Part shown: in pieces, positions 1-8,457 of the stretch
Position numbering within the stretch: position 1 is the first letter of the stretch
How the letters are laid out: each line of letters begins with the position of its first letter
Assembly (NCBI RefSeq): GCF_021021435.1
Contig: NZ_JAINWI010000009.1
Location: forward strand, 1-64,000
DNA length: 64,000 nucleotides
Direction: 5' to 3'
Source: Seohaeicola saemankumensis
Lineage (GTDB): Bacteria > Pseudomonadota > Alphaproteobacteria > Rhodobacterales > Rhodobacteraceae
The notes under the pieces: model-generated
Told to the model about the DNA's origin: nothing
The model's database searches: none
Seen by the model: the letters and a program-made list of their open reading frames with translations, nothing else
Program-made: the position numbers and the translations under genes

Positions 1-624
1 ATTTTCAGGCGCAATGCCCCAGTCCATATAGCGCTGCCGCAAAAAATCGGACGGCGCCACAAAATGGTCGATCGCGCTGAAATAGCTTTGATACCGGTGC
101 TTTCGAAGCCAGAAATCCTGCGCCGGGATATCCGGAAAACAGCGATGGCAATCAGCAGGCGTTTCCCGAAAACACAGGCGGTTTGTGACAGGTTTGACCA
201 TCTGGCCGTTGTTGTAGCAAACCGCCAGAAATTCATGCAGCGTCAACACCAGTTTGATCTCTGGAAATTGGGTTCGAATAATCTGGAAATACTCCAGCCC
301 CATCGGCCAGTAGTGATGCGCGTGCACAACAGTGGGCTGCAAAGCCCGTAGAAGATTTGCAAAATCCTCAAGCGTTCCGTCCGGCTTTGCAGCCCGCCCC
401 ATGAAAATGTTGCTCAGGCTCTGGTCCCAGAGAAACTCGTTCTCGCGCCGGATCGAGATCCGGCCCGTCGGCGGTTCTGTCGTCCCGTGTCTTGCCAGAA
501 AAAAAGCCTGCGCCACAGCGGGATGTGCCTGATAGGCCTTATGCAGGTTGTAGGCCGCAATCTCGCCTCCGCCGAGGCTGAAATCCGGATGGGCATGGCT
601 GATCGTCAGAATGCGGTGGGTCAT
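1..624 (-). CDS. Glycosyltransferase family 4 (GT-B), N-terminal part, runs off the window
   Basis: An open minus-strand frame begins with ATG at 622-624 and continues without a stop past the left edge, giving 208 codons. The opening residues (HAHPDFSLGGGE near position 10) form the first beta strand and glycine-rich loop of GT-B family 4 glycosyltransferases. A central VVHAHHYWPMG stretch and a cysteine group C-x7-C-x2-C around residues 155-166 are also seen in polysaccharide glycosyltransferases of this family. These enzymes transfer a sugar from a nucleotide-sugar donor to a growing surface glycan at the inner membrane. The catalytic C-terminal half lies outside. The ATG overlaps the stop of the upstream glycosyltransferase (ATGA), so the two are probably translationally coupled. 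Family assignment is good; donor and acceptor are unknown. Confidence 0.8.
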   Translation of the reverse strand, partial: MTHRILTISHAHPDFSLGGGEIAAYNLHKAYQAHPAVAQAFFLARHGTTEPPTGRISIRRENEFLWDQSLSNIFMGRAAKPDGTLEDFANLLRALQPTVVHAHHYWPMGLEYFQIIRTQFPEIKLVLTLHEFLAVCYNNGQMVKPVTNRLCFRETPADCHRCFPDIPAQDFWLRKHRYQSYFSAIDHFVAPSDFLRQRYMDWGIAPEN

Positions 625-2492
625 AGTTGCTCACCCGCCAAGGCAGCTATGTCCGCCCCCCAGATCGCATTGAGCCGAGCGGCATTCAAAATCGCTATCT
701 TGTTGTGAAACGCCTTGCCCCGCATGCCCGTCTTAGATGATCTTGATATCTGGGTCAGCATCGCATGCGGCTGCAGAACAACCCTGTGCCCCAATTGCCG
801 AAGCCTCATCGAGAAGTCGAAATCAGCCCCAGTGCCGGGCAGATAGGACGTGTTCCACCCACCAACCTTGTCAAAAAGGTCTCGCGCCACCAACAAGCAG
901 CCAGCACTCAATGCCGCAACAGTCGCCGCTTCAGTTTTGTGACCAAAATCTGCGGGAAGTCCGGCATTTCGAACACGGGGATACCAAATGCTCTCATTGT
1001 AAGGGTCCCAAACCTCATACCCATCGTGGCATATACTGCTATCTGTAGACAAAAGCCTCGCACCTACTGCGCCCGCAGTGTCATCACCATCAAGTGTGGC
1101 GAACAATGCATCAAGCCAGCCAAATCCCAAAGGGATCACCGAGCTATCCAAAAAAAGAAGATAATCACCTCGTGAATACTCAGAACCAGCATTATTCGCA
1201 GCACTTGCCCCACGCCTGTGGGAGTAATAGACAACCTTAAAAGCCACGCCATGAAGCCTGTGGCACAGCTCGGCCTCTTCAAGAAATTCGCTCCGAAGCA
1301 TTGGATCGTCCAACACAAATATAATCTCTGTTTTTCTTAGAAAACTTTCATCTTTCGAAAACGCCATCAACTGACTTTCGAAGGCATCAAGGTTGCCACT
1401 CAGATAGATGACAATCGAGACCTTGGGGTCTTGAACACCTGACCCAAAAAAAATTGTTTTCGGTGATAGCGTTGCCCTACTTTGCTTTTTTTGTATCAGC
1501 GGCAAAAGAAGGGGCCAATCTATATCATTTGATCTTTGAGCAAGAAGCCTATCTTCCGTAAGCACATCAAACAATTTCTCAGCAGCCGCTAGTGGATCTT
1601 CAGACAACGTTTCCGCAGTATTTATCTCCCCCAGAGTAAAAAGTCCGCTGGCTGTAACTATCCGCAACTTTAACCGCAGCTTCGGGCCAGTATTTGGCAA
1701 AAACGCAATAAATCCTGCATCCATACCAGCTGAATGATGCTCCGAAAATGCCGCTATTATGTCACGTCTCTCTCGGCGGAAGGCTTTATCCAGCGGGTAA
1801 GTATTTTTTGCATCATCTTCAAACCAAAGGATTGAATCCACAAAATGCAGCGCCCATCCGAATACGACAACTCCCCCTTCGATACTAGCAAAAGCACCTT
1901 CTAGAAAACCGTAGCAGCCTATTGGCGGAGTATTACTTTCTGGGAGTTTATCGACAACATCCCACCAATCTTCTTCTCCAATCGATTTGCCGACTAAATC
2001 TTCGTACGTTTTAGTCAACAATTCTGGAAGAAGCCTGAATTCCCCATCGGTTAATTCTTCACTTTCAAGCAAAACACCAGTATTGATCTGCGCGCAGCGA
2101 GGAAGTGCGACACCGAGTTCAAACGGACTGCTATCAATTTGGGCGTCTGTTACTATAGTAAAGCCCAAGTTTTGATCCGAAGAGACCCCAAGGGCTGAGG
2201 CCACATCGTCCCGCCGGTAAAACTTTAATACGAGCGGCCAAACGTTACCATTTTGTCTTAATTCTAGTTTTAGAAGCGGTGACGTGCTCCATCCGAGCAA
2301 AACCAAGAGTTCACCTTGCCGCGACACTCTTTCTAGAAATACTTTCTGGATCTGTCCAAATCGATCGACTAACGACAAAATCTCGCTTTGAATTTTGGCT
2401 GGACCAAATGAGGTCTGCAGAGCCTCACCAGCAGGCAAAATAACGTCTTCATCTGCCGGCTTTACTTTTATCAGATTCGGGACACCAAACAT
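621..2492 (-). CDS. Large glycosyltransferase family 2 protein with duplicated N-terminal modules
   Basis: About 623 residues. The C-terminal half (from about residue 357, KVSIVIYLSG) is a GT-A family 2 domain: LLFLDSSVIP stands at the metal/nucleotide position (D-S-S rather than the common D-x-D), and GADFDFSMRLRQ gives the acidic catalytic region. The first 350 residues contain two similar stretches (about 61-125 and 204-285) sharing G-W-S/A, F/Y-R-R, a following Asp and a G-F-T/I motif, so probably tandem beta-sandwich modules. It likely adds sugars to a surface polysaccharide. I chose ATG at 2490-2492, preceded by GAGTGG; an in-frame GTG at 2510 has no visible ribosome site. The gene is distinctly AT-rich compared with the rest of the window, which suggests horizontal origin. 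It overlaps the next gene by ATGA. Confidence 0.8.
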   Translation of the reverse strand: MFGVPNLIKVKPADEDVILPAGEALQTSFGPAKIQSEILSLVDRFGQIQKVFLERVSRQGELLVLLGWSTSPLLKLELRQNGNVWPLVLKFYRRDDVASALGVSSDQNLGFTIVTDAQIDSSPFELGVALPRCAQINTGVLLESEELTDGEFRLLPELLTKTYEDLVGKSIGEEDWWDVVDKLPESNTPPIGCYGFLEGAFASIEGGVVVFGWALHFVDSILWFEDDAKNTYPLDKAFRRERRDIIAAFSEHHSAGMDAGFIAFLPNTGPKLRLKLRIVTASGLFTLGEINTAETLSEDPLAAAEKLFDVLTEDRLLAQRSNDIDWPLLLPLIQKKQSRATLSPKTIFFGSGVQDPKVSIVIYLSGNLDAFESQLMAFSKDESFLRKTEIIFVLDDPMLRSEFLEEAELCHRLHGVAFKVVYYSHRRGASAANNAGSEYSRGDYLLFLDSSVIPLGFGWLDALFATLDGDDTAGAVGARLLSTDSSICHDGYEVWDPYNESIWYPRVRNAGLPADFGHKTEAATVAALSAGCLLVARDLFDKVGGWNTSYLPGTGADFDFSMRLRQLGHRVVLQPHAMLTQISRSSKTGMRGKAFHNKIAILNAARLNAIWGADIAALAGEQL

Positions 2493-2665
2493 TTTTCCAC
2501 TCAACAACACACTTGCTACTATGAACTACGTCCAGATTATCCAGCAACCTGTCAAGGCGGGACAACCAGGGTTAAACCGAGTCGGTTAAAGCTTACGCGT
2601 AGGCGCACGACAAGTCACTTGCAAAGCAACCGGGGTCACCCCAAACTCTGGTTAAGAAATTGTGC

Positions 2666-2681
2666 TTAAGTTAAGATTAAC
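2666..2681 (+). promoter_or_regulatory. CtrA-type box (TTAA-N7-TTAAC)
   Basis: TTAA, seven bases, then TTAAC, an exact match to the full CtrA recognition consensus of alphaproteobacteria. It lies in the 246-bp region between the divergent glycosyltransferase and Nudix genes, 57 bp before the preferred TTG start of the latter. Two further GGTTAA repeats around a GAGTC sequence (a GANTC methylation site) lie at 2570-2590. Match is seen; binding is inferred. Confidence 0.55.
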
Positions 2682-2738
2682 TGCCGGGTAGTACTTGTGG
2701 GCCCGACGTCGTTGTTTCCGGCAAAAGGATCGTGGGCT

Positions 2739-3215
2739 TTGACCGTCCAGAGCATCAAGCAACTGCCGCTGAGGCTTCAGGTGTCGCATAAAAGCGATGT
2801 CCGGACCCAGTTTGCTGCTTTGTGCTACAGGATCGTCAAGAACAAGATCGAGATCCTGCTGGTGACAAGCCGCGGTTCGGGACGCTGGATCGTGCCGAAA
2901 GGCTGGCCGATGGACGGGATCACCCCTGCCCGCGCAGCCATGACTGAAGCCTGGGAAGAAGCCGGAGTCGAGGGGCGGGCCGATGATATCTGTCTTGGCA
3001 TGTTCTCCTATTCCAAGGTGCTTGGCCCCGAAACCATGCTGCCTTGCGTCGCGATGGTTTATCCTGTCCGCGTGAGCCAGCTGGCCACGGATTATCCCGA
3101 AGCGGGCGCGCGGCGGCGCAAATGGTTCAGCCCCAAGAAGGCTGCCAAGCGCCTGCAGGAACCGGAACTGGCTCAGATCGTCCGCAACTTCGATCCGCGC
3201 AAGCTGCGGCGCTGA
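2739..3215 (+). CDS. Nudix hydrolase (diphosphoinositol polyphosphate phosphohydrolase-like)
   Basis: About 158 residues with one Nudix domain. The Nudix box starts at GWPMDG and ends TEAWEEAGV; the usual Arg of the RE-U-x-EE-x-GU core is Thr here, while the metal-binding EExG part is intact. The WIVPKGWPMDG segment is typical of the alphaproteobacterial diphosphoinositol-phosphate/dinucleotide polyphosphate branch of Nudix enzymes, which hydrolyse pyrophosphate bonds in the cytoplasm. No ATG exists before the conserved core. I prefer TTG at 2739, with AAAGGA 9 bases upstream, over a GTG at 2697 that would place the CtrA-type box only 15 bases from the start. The substrate cannot be read from the sequence. 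Confidence 0.8.
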   Translation: MTVQSIKQLPLRLQVSHKSDVRTQFAALCYRIVKNKIEILLVTSRGSGRWIVPKGWPMDGITPARAAMTEAWEEAGVEGRADDICLGMFSYSKVLGPETMLPCVAMVYPVRVSQLATDYPEAGARRRKWFSPKKAAKRLQEPELAQIVRNFDPRKLRR

Positions 3216-3327
3216 CTTGATTTTGCCCCGCAAGCCGTTATCTGTTACGCACCCGACCCGCATACCATGATCCACAGGCTTCAAGCCGCCGGATTACAAT
3301 TGCAGACAAGAATGCAGATCAGGCAGC

Positions 3328-3783
3328 ATGATCCAGTTTACGCTCAAATGCAGTAACGACCATCGCTTCGACAGCTGGTTCCATTCGTCGGAAGCCTATG
3401 ACAAACTTGAGAAATCAGGCCTTGTCACCTGCACAGTCTGCGGTGGCACCTCGATCACCAAGGCGGTGATGGCACCACGTGTGCGCCCTGCGCGCGATGC
3501 AGTGCCAAGCACCGGCACCGCTGCGCAAACGGCGCAACAGGGCCAGTTGACAGCACCCGCCTCAACCACAGAACAGGCATTGGCCAAGCTCAAGGCCCAT
3601 ATCGAAGCCACTGCCGACTATGTCGGACGCGATTTTGTTCGTGAGGCGCGCGCCATGCATGACGGCAGCGCGCCGGACCGCGCGATCTATGGCGAGGCGG
3701 CCCCCGAAGACGCGCGCCGTCTGATCGAGGACGGCGTGCCCATCGCCCCGCTACCTTTCGTGCCACGGCGCAAATCCAACTGA
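3328..3783 (+). CDS. DUF1178 family protein
   Basis: 151 residues matching the DUF1178 family: it opens MIQFTLKCSNDHRFDSWF and has a second cysteine pair TCTVCG near residues 35-38, so Cys8 and the C-x2-C pair may form a small zinc ribbon. The middle is low-complexity and rich in Ala/Gln/Thr; the C-terminal half (AHIEATADYVGRDFVREAR, then a G-x-A-x-x-E segment) is the conserved family tail. The role is unknown; family members are widespread in alphaproteobacteria. It lies 112 bp after the Nudix gene and 26 bp before the short-chain dehydrogenase, all on the same strand, so it may be co-transcribed with them. Confidence 0.85.
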   Translation: MIQFTLKCSNDHRFDSWFHSSEAYDKLEKSGLVTCTVCGGTSITKAVMAPRVRPARDAVPSTGTAAQTAQQGQLTAPASTTEQALAKLKAHIEATADYVGRDFVREARAMHDGSAPDRAIYGEAAPEDARRLIEDGVPIAPLPFVPRRKSN

Positions 3784-3809
3784 CCCCACCCAAAAAGACA
3801 GGACATCGC

Positions 3810-4457
3810 ATGCGTATCGTGATCACCGGCGCAAGCCGCGGCATCGGTCAGGCTATGATGAAAGCCTACCAGCGCGCTGGCCACGAGGTGACAGGCACGG
3901 GCAGACAGGCAGGCACGGACCTTTTCCCCCTTGATGTGACCGATCCCGCCAGCCCCGCGGTGCTTGCGGCCCATCTGGGCGCGCGGCCCGTCGATCTGCT
4001 GGTCTGCAATGCCGGTATCTATAGCGACAAGGGTCAAAACCTCGAGACGGGGTTTGCCGCCCCGCTCTGGGCCGAGGGTTTTGCCACCAATGTTACCGGA
4101 GTGTTCCTGACGATACAGGCCTTGCTACCGCATCTGCTGCGGGCGCCCGCTGCAAAAATCGCCATCATCTCCTCGCAGATGGGCAGCGACACGCGGGCTC
4201 CGGGGGGCAGCTATATCTACCGCGCGTCCAAGGCGGCGGCGCTCAATCTGGGGCGGAACCTTGCGGTCGATCTGCGCCCGCGTGGTATCGCCGTAGGGAT
4301 CTACCATCCCGGCTGGGTGCAGACCGATATGGGCGGCTCTGCGGCTGATATCACGGTAGACGAATCCGCCAGCGGTCTTGTCGCGCGTTTTGCGGCCCTC
4401 GGTCTTGAGACAACAGGCTGTTTTGAAACATGGGACGGCCGCCCCCATCCCTTCTGA
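3810..4457 (+). CDS. Short-chain dehydrogenase/reductase (SDR) family oxidoreductase
   Basis: 215 residues, a short classical SDR. The dinucleotide-binding TGASRGIG motif is at residues 6-13, the CNAG structural motif near residue 67, an active-site Ser in IISSQM, and the catalytic Y-x3-K in YRASK, followed by HPGW-x-TDMGG. This is the C-factor/CsgA-like group of NAD(P)-dependent oxidoreductases. The substrate is unknown. ATG at 3810 follows the DUF1178 stop by 26 bp. A copy of the dispersed 23-bp element lies 21 bp past the stop. Confidence 0.85.
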   Translation: MRIVITGASRGIGQAMMKAYQRAGHEVTGTGRQAGTDLFPLDVTDPASPAVLAAHLGARPVDLLVCNAGIYSDKGQNLETGFAAPLWAEGFATNVTGVFLTIQALLPHLLRAPAAKIAIISSQMGSDTRAPGGSYIYRASKAAALNLGRNLAVDLRPRGIAVGIYHPGWVQTDMGGSAADITVDESASGLVARFAALGLETTGCFETWDGRPHPF

Positions 4458-4780
4458 GCGCAATGGCACGGGCGTGCTGTTTCTTCTTGCCTCAAATATC
4501 CTGACGGGCCGCCTGCGTCACCGGACGACCAGATCGGATTTGATCCCGTCCAGATCTGTCCACCAGATCACCAGCCGACTGGCCAAGACCCGCGGCAGGC
4601 AGTCTTGAGATCACGGCAAGGTCGCAAACCTGATGGAACCCAAGCGTCTGCTCGCGCAGGCTTGCAAGCGTGTTTGGCCGCGCCGCGCAAACCGCTCAGA
4701 TACCGGCGCTGATGCGATAGATATTGCGCGTGGCACAGCAAGGGATTACACGCGGGCGAGCTTGCGACCAAGGACAGACC
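4458..4780. other. 323-bp intergenic region between SDR gene and lysC
   Basis: Apart from the 23-bp dispersed element at 4479-4501, I find no supported gene here. Short frames in several phases lack ribosome sites and family resemblance. AAGGACAG just before 4781 is the lysC ribosome site. Confidence 0.5.
4479..4501 (+). repeat. Dispersed 23-bp element, copy 1
   Basis: GTTTCTTCTTGC, variable triplet CTC, AAATATCC. All 20 fixed positions match the copies at 14594-14616 (reverse orientation), 16971-16993 and 31748-31770. It lies in sense orientation just after the SDR gene. Confidence 0.8.
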
Positions 4781-6040
4781 ATGCCCGTTCTCGTGATGAA
4801 ATTCGGCGGCACTTCCGTCGCCAACCTCGACCGGATCAAGCGCGCCGCCAAACGGGTGGGCGTCGAGGTCGCCAAAGGCTATGACGTCATCGTTATTGTC
4901 TCGGCCATGTCCGGCAAAACCAATGAATTGGTGGGCTGGGTGCAGGAAATCTCGCCCTTCTATGACGCGCGGGAATATGATGCGGTGGTGTCCTCGGGCG
5001 AGAATGTGACAGCAGGCCTGATGGCACTGACGCTTCAGGAAATGGATGTCCCCGCGCGCAGTTGGCAGGGCTGGCAGGTGCCGCTGATCACCAATTCGGC
5101 GCATTCATCCGCACGGATCGAGGATATCCCGCCCGCGAATATCACCGCGAAATTTGCCGAAGGTATGAAGGTCGCCGTTGTCGCGGGCTTTCAGGGAATC
5201 TCGCCCGAAGGCCGGATCACCACGCTGGGACGTGGCGGATCAGATACAACGGCTGTGGCCTTTGCCGCAGCCTTCAACGCGGAACGGTGCGACATCTACA
5301 CAGATGTGGACGGGGTCTATACGACCGATCCCCGCGTCAGCCCCAAGGCGCGCAAGCTGGACAAGATCGCCTTTGAAGAGATGCTGGAACTCGCAAGCCT
5401 TGGCGCCAAAGTGCTGCAAACCCGCTCGGTCGAGCTGGCGATGCGCTACAACGTCAAGCTGCGCGTGCTCAGCTCGTTTGAAGAACCCACAGATACGGCA
5501 GGCACATTGGTCTGCGACGAGGAGCTAATCATGGAATCCAAAGCCGTTTCAGGTATCGCCTTCTCGCGTGACGAGGCCAAACTGACCCTTGTCACCATCG
5601 AAGACCGGCCCGGTATCGCCGCAGCGATCTTTGGCCCTTTGGCCGATGCGGGTGTCAACGTGGATATGATCGTGCAGAACGTGTCCGAGACAAACTATCA
5701 AGGCCATGCCGGTGGCGTGACCGACATGACCTTCTCTTGCCCCATCGACCAGATGAAACGCGCCGAGAAAGCGCTGAACGACGCCCGCGAAGCAGGCTTG
5801 ATCAAGTTCGACCGTCTTGAGGCCGATACCGAGGTTGCCAAGGTCTCTGTCGTGGGCATCGGGATGCGGAGCCATGCCGGTGTGGCGGCACGAATGTTCA
5901 AAACGCTCTCGGATGAAGGGATCAACATCAAGATCATTGCAACCTCCGAGATAAAAATTTCCGTCCTGATAGACAGGAAATACATGGAACTTGCGGTTCA
6001 GGCGCTGCATGATGCCTTCGAGTTGGAGAAATCGGCCTGA
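4781..6040 (+). CDS. lysC: Aspartate kinase
   Basis: 419 residues, normal for a monofunctional aspartokinase. It phosphorylates L-aspartate with ATP, the first step to lysine, threonine, methionine and diaminopimelate. The N-terminal amino-acid kinase domain (about 1-245) shows MKFGGTSVAN at the start, SSGEN, GRGGSDTTA and YTDVDGVYTTDPR. The C-terminal part holds two ACT domains (about 265-410), the usual site of feedback control by lysine/threonine. I chose ATG at 4781, preceded by AAGGACAG and giving the canonical MPVLVMKFGG start; an upstream in-frame ATG would add an unrelated leader. It is followed after 95 bp by ptsP in the same direction, an arrangement common in alphaproteobacteria. 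thrC, acting later in the same pathway, lies at 18.9-20.3 kb. Confidence 0.96.
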   Translation: MPVLVMKFGGTSVANLDRIKRAAKRVGVEVAKGYDVIVIVSAMSGKTNELVGWVQEISPFYDAREYDAVVSSGENVTAGLMALTLQEMDVPARSWQGWQVPLITNSAHSSARIEDIPPANITAKFAEGMKVAVVAGFQGISPEGRITTLGRGGSDTTAVAFAAAFNAERCDIYTDVDGVYTTDPRVSPKARKLDKIAFEEMLELASLGAKVLQTRSVELAMRYNVKLRVLSSFEEPTDTAGTLVCDEELIMESKAVSGIAFSRDEAKLTLVTIEDRPGIAAAIFGPLADAGVNVDMIVQNVSETNYQGHAGGVTDMTFSCPIDQMKRAEKALNDAREAGLIKFDRLEADTEVAKVSVVGIGMRSHAGVAARMFKTLSDEGINIKIIATSEIKISVLIDRKYMELAVQALHDAFELEKSA

Positions 6041-6135
6041 GATCAGGCGACCGGTAGCCTGCTTCGGCTGCCAGTCGGACCGGCAGATCGGGGCGCGGGC
6101 CAGCGCGTGACAAGGCGGGGGACAAGGCAGGCCAG

Positions 6136-8373
6136 ATGCCCGAACAAACCGAATCCGAAAGCCGCAAACTGCTGCGACGCTTGCGCGACGCCATGGCGGA
6201 AGACAGCGCCGGACAGGCGCGGCTGGACAAGATCACGCATCTGACCGCCGATTCGATGGGCACTGAAGTCTGCTCGATCTATCTGTTCCGCGACCCCGAA
6301 ACGCTCGAGCTTTGCGCCACTGAGGGTCTCAAGGCCGAAGCCGTCCACCAGACACGCATGAAAATGGGCGAGGGCCTTGTCGGGCGCGTTGCCAGATCCG
6401 GCAGCATTATCAACACCGCCAATGCACCGCAGGAAAAGGGCTTCCGCTTCATGCCCGAAACCGGTGAGGAGATATATTCCTCCTTCCTTGGTGTGCCGAT
6501 CCAGCGATTGGGTGAAAAATTGGGCGTTTTGGTCGTCCAGTCCAAAGAGGCCCGCGAATTTTCCGGCGACGAGGTTTATGCGCTGGAAGTGGTCGCCATG
6601 GTGCTGGCGGAAATGACAGAACTGGGCGCGTTTCTGGGGGAAGGCGCTGCACTGTCGGCCCGCCATCAACAGCCTGTCCTGATCCGCGGCACCACCGCGC
6701 AGGAAGGCGCAGCCGAGGGCCATGTCTGGCTGCACGAACCGCGCGTTGTCGTGACCAATCCGATCTCGGACGATCCGCATAAGGAACTGGAACGCCTGCA
6801 TGAAGCGGTTGAAACGTTGCGTGTCAGCGTCGACCAGATGCTGGCCGATACGGGCGACAAGGAACAGACGGAGGTGCTGGAAGCCTACCGGATGTTTGCC
6901 AATTCCAAAGGCTGGATGCGCCGCATGGAAGAGGATATCGCCCGCGGCCTGACAGCCGAGGCGGCGGTCGAGAAGGAACAATCCACCGCGCGCAACCGGA
7001 TGGAACAGGTCACCGACGCCTATCTGCGCGAAAGGCTGCATGATCTGGACGACCTGTCTAACCGTCTGCTGCGCATACTGACCGGACAGGGCCGCGAGAC
7101 AGGGGCGGAACTCCCCCCCGATCCGATCCTTGTTGCGCGCAATATCGGACCTGCGGAATTGCTGGATTACGGGCGCAGCCTGCGCGGCATAGTGCTGGAA
7201 GAAGGCTCGGTCGGCTCGCATGCCGCCATCGTGGCCCGCGCGCTGGCGATTCCGCTGGTGATCCGCGCAGGGCGTATCACGACCGAGGCGCTGAACGGCA
7301 ATCTGATCATGGTCGACGGCGATCAGGGCGTGGTGCATCTACGACCCGATGAAACCGTGGCCTCCGCTTTCCGCGACAAGATCGCGATGCAGGCGCAGGC
7401 ACAGGAACGCTATACCTCGATCCGCGACAAACAGGCGGAAACGCTATGCGGGCGCACGATAGGGTTGCATATGAACGCAGGTCTGATGGCCGATCTGCCC
7501 AGCCTTGCCGGATCAGGTGCCCAAGGCGTCGGCCTGTTCCGCACCGAATTGCAGTTTCTGGTTCGCAACCAGATGCCCAAACGCTCGGAACTTTCCGCGC
7601 TCTATTCCCGCGTGCTTGACGCTGCCCAAGGCAAGCGCGTGGTGTTCCGCACGCTGGATATCGGCTCGGACAAGGTGCTGCCCTACATGAAGCCCAATGA
7701 CGAGCCGAACCCCGCCCTTGGCTGGCGCGCAATCCGCGTGGGTCTCGACAAACCGGGCGTCATGCGGATGCAGTTGCAAGCTCTGATCCGCGCGGCGCAT
7801 GGCCGCCCGTTGACCGTGATGTTCCCCTTCGTCGCGCAATACGGTGAATACCTTGCCGCCAAGGCCGAGATGGACAAGGCGATGGAGCGCGAGCGGATTC
7901 TGGGCCACCCCTTGCCCGCCTCGCTGGAAGTAGGCGCGATGCTGGAAACCCCCAGCCTTGCCTTCGCGCCCGAGCGGTTTTTCGAGGAAGTGCAGTTCCT
8001 GTCCATCGGCGGCAACGACCTCAAACAGTTCTTTTTTGCTGCCGACCGCGAGAATGAACGCGTGCGCCGCCGCTATGACACACTGAATGTCAGCTTCCTG
8101 ACATTTCTGGAAAACATCGTGGACCGGTGCCGCGCCACTAATACCCCGCTCAGTTTCTGCGGCGAGGATGCGGGTCGTCCAGTCGAGGCAGTATGTCTGG
8201 CTGCAATCGGGCTGGAAACGCTGTCGATGCGCCCTGCCTCAATCGGTCCGGTCAAGTCGATCCTGCGCCGCACCCATCTGGGCGAGTTGCGCGACGTGAT
8301 TTACGCTGCCCGCGATCGCGGAGAAGAGACCGTGCGCCCCTCCGTGATGGACTACCTGCAACAGCAGTTATGA
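6136..8373 (+). CDS. ptsP: Nitrogen-PTS phosphoenolpyruvate-protein phosphotransferase (EI-Ntr)
   Basis: 745 residues. An N-terminal GAF domain (about 15-165, a possible small-molecule sensor) precedes an enzyme I module: HPr-binding/N-terminal domain, swivelling phosphohistidine domain with GSVGSHAAIVAR (phospho-acceptor His362), and the TIM-barrel phosphoenolpyruvate domain with GLFRTE, GGNDLKQF and SFCGEDAG (Cys as likely proton donor). Enzyme I-Ntr takes phosphate from phosphoenolpyruvate and passes it to NPr and EIIA-Ntr, a regulatory relay affecting potassium, nitrogen and carbon responses rather than sugar uptake. AAGGCAGG precedes the ATG. A strong hairpin follows the stop at 8399-8428, so lysC-ptsP probably ends there. 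Confidence 0.95.
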   Translation: MPEQTESESRKLLRRLRDAMAEDSAGQARLDKITHLTADSMGTEVCSIYLFRDPETLELCATEGLKAEAVHQTRMKMGEGLVGRVARSGSIINTANAPQEKGFRFMPETGEEIYSSFLGVPIQRLGEKLGVLVVQSKEAREFSGDEVYALEVVAMVLAEMTELGAFLGEGAALSARHQQPVLIRGTTAQEGAAEGHVWLHEPRVVVTNPISDDPHKELERLHEAVETLRVSVDQMLADTGDKEQTEVLEAYRMFANSKGWMRRMEEDIARGLTAEAAVEKEQSTARNRMEQVTDAYLRERLHDLDDLSNRLLRILTGQGRETGAELPPDPILVARNIGPAELLDYGRSLRGIVLEEGSVGSHAAIVARALAIPLVIRAGRITTEALNGNLIMVDGDQGVVHLRPDETVASAFRDKIAMQAQAQERYTSIRDKQAETLCGRTIGLHMNAGLMADLPSLAGSGAQGVGLFRTELQFLVRNQMPKRSELSALYSRVLDAAQGKRVVFRTLDIGSDKVLPYMKPNDEPNPALGWRAIRVGLDKPGVMRMQLQALIRAAHGRPLTVMFPFVAQYGEYLAAKAEMDKAMERERILGHPLPASLEVGAMLETPSLAFAPERFFEEVQFLSIGGNDLKQFFFAADRENERVRRRYDTLNVSFLTFLENIVDRCRATNTPLSFCGEDAGRPVEAVCLAAIGLETLSMRPASIGPVKSILRRTHLGELRDVIYAARDRGEETVRPSVMDYLQQQL

Positions 8374-8398
8374 TCTGCAGCAACAGACCCAAAAAACC

Positions 8399-8428
8399 GC
8401 GGGTGGCCACGCATTGGCAGCCACCCGC
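8399..8428. terminator. Hairpin between convergent ptsP and PRC-barrel genes
   Basis: Nine-base perfect stem GCGGGTGGC / GCCACCCGC with a 12-base loop, 25 bp past the ptsP stop and 30 bp before the stop of the convergent gene. An A-run precedes it, serving as a T-run on the minus strand, and TTTTG follows downstream. Probably bidirectional. Confidence 0.7.
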
Positions 8429-8457
8429 AGCAGTCAGGTTTTGCAAAGAGCGACGGA

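Noticed and set aside
4633-4884. Short frames in the gap before lysC
   Set aside because: Overlap the lysC start in other phases; no conserved residues.
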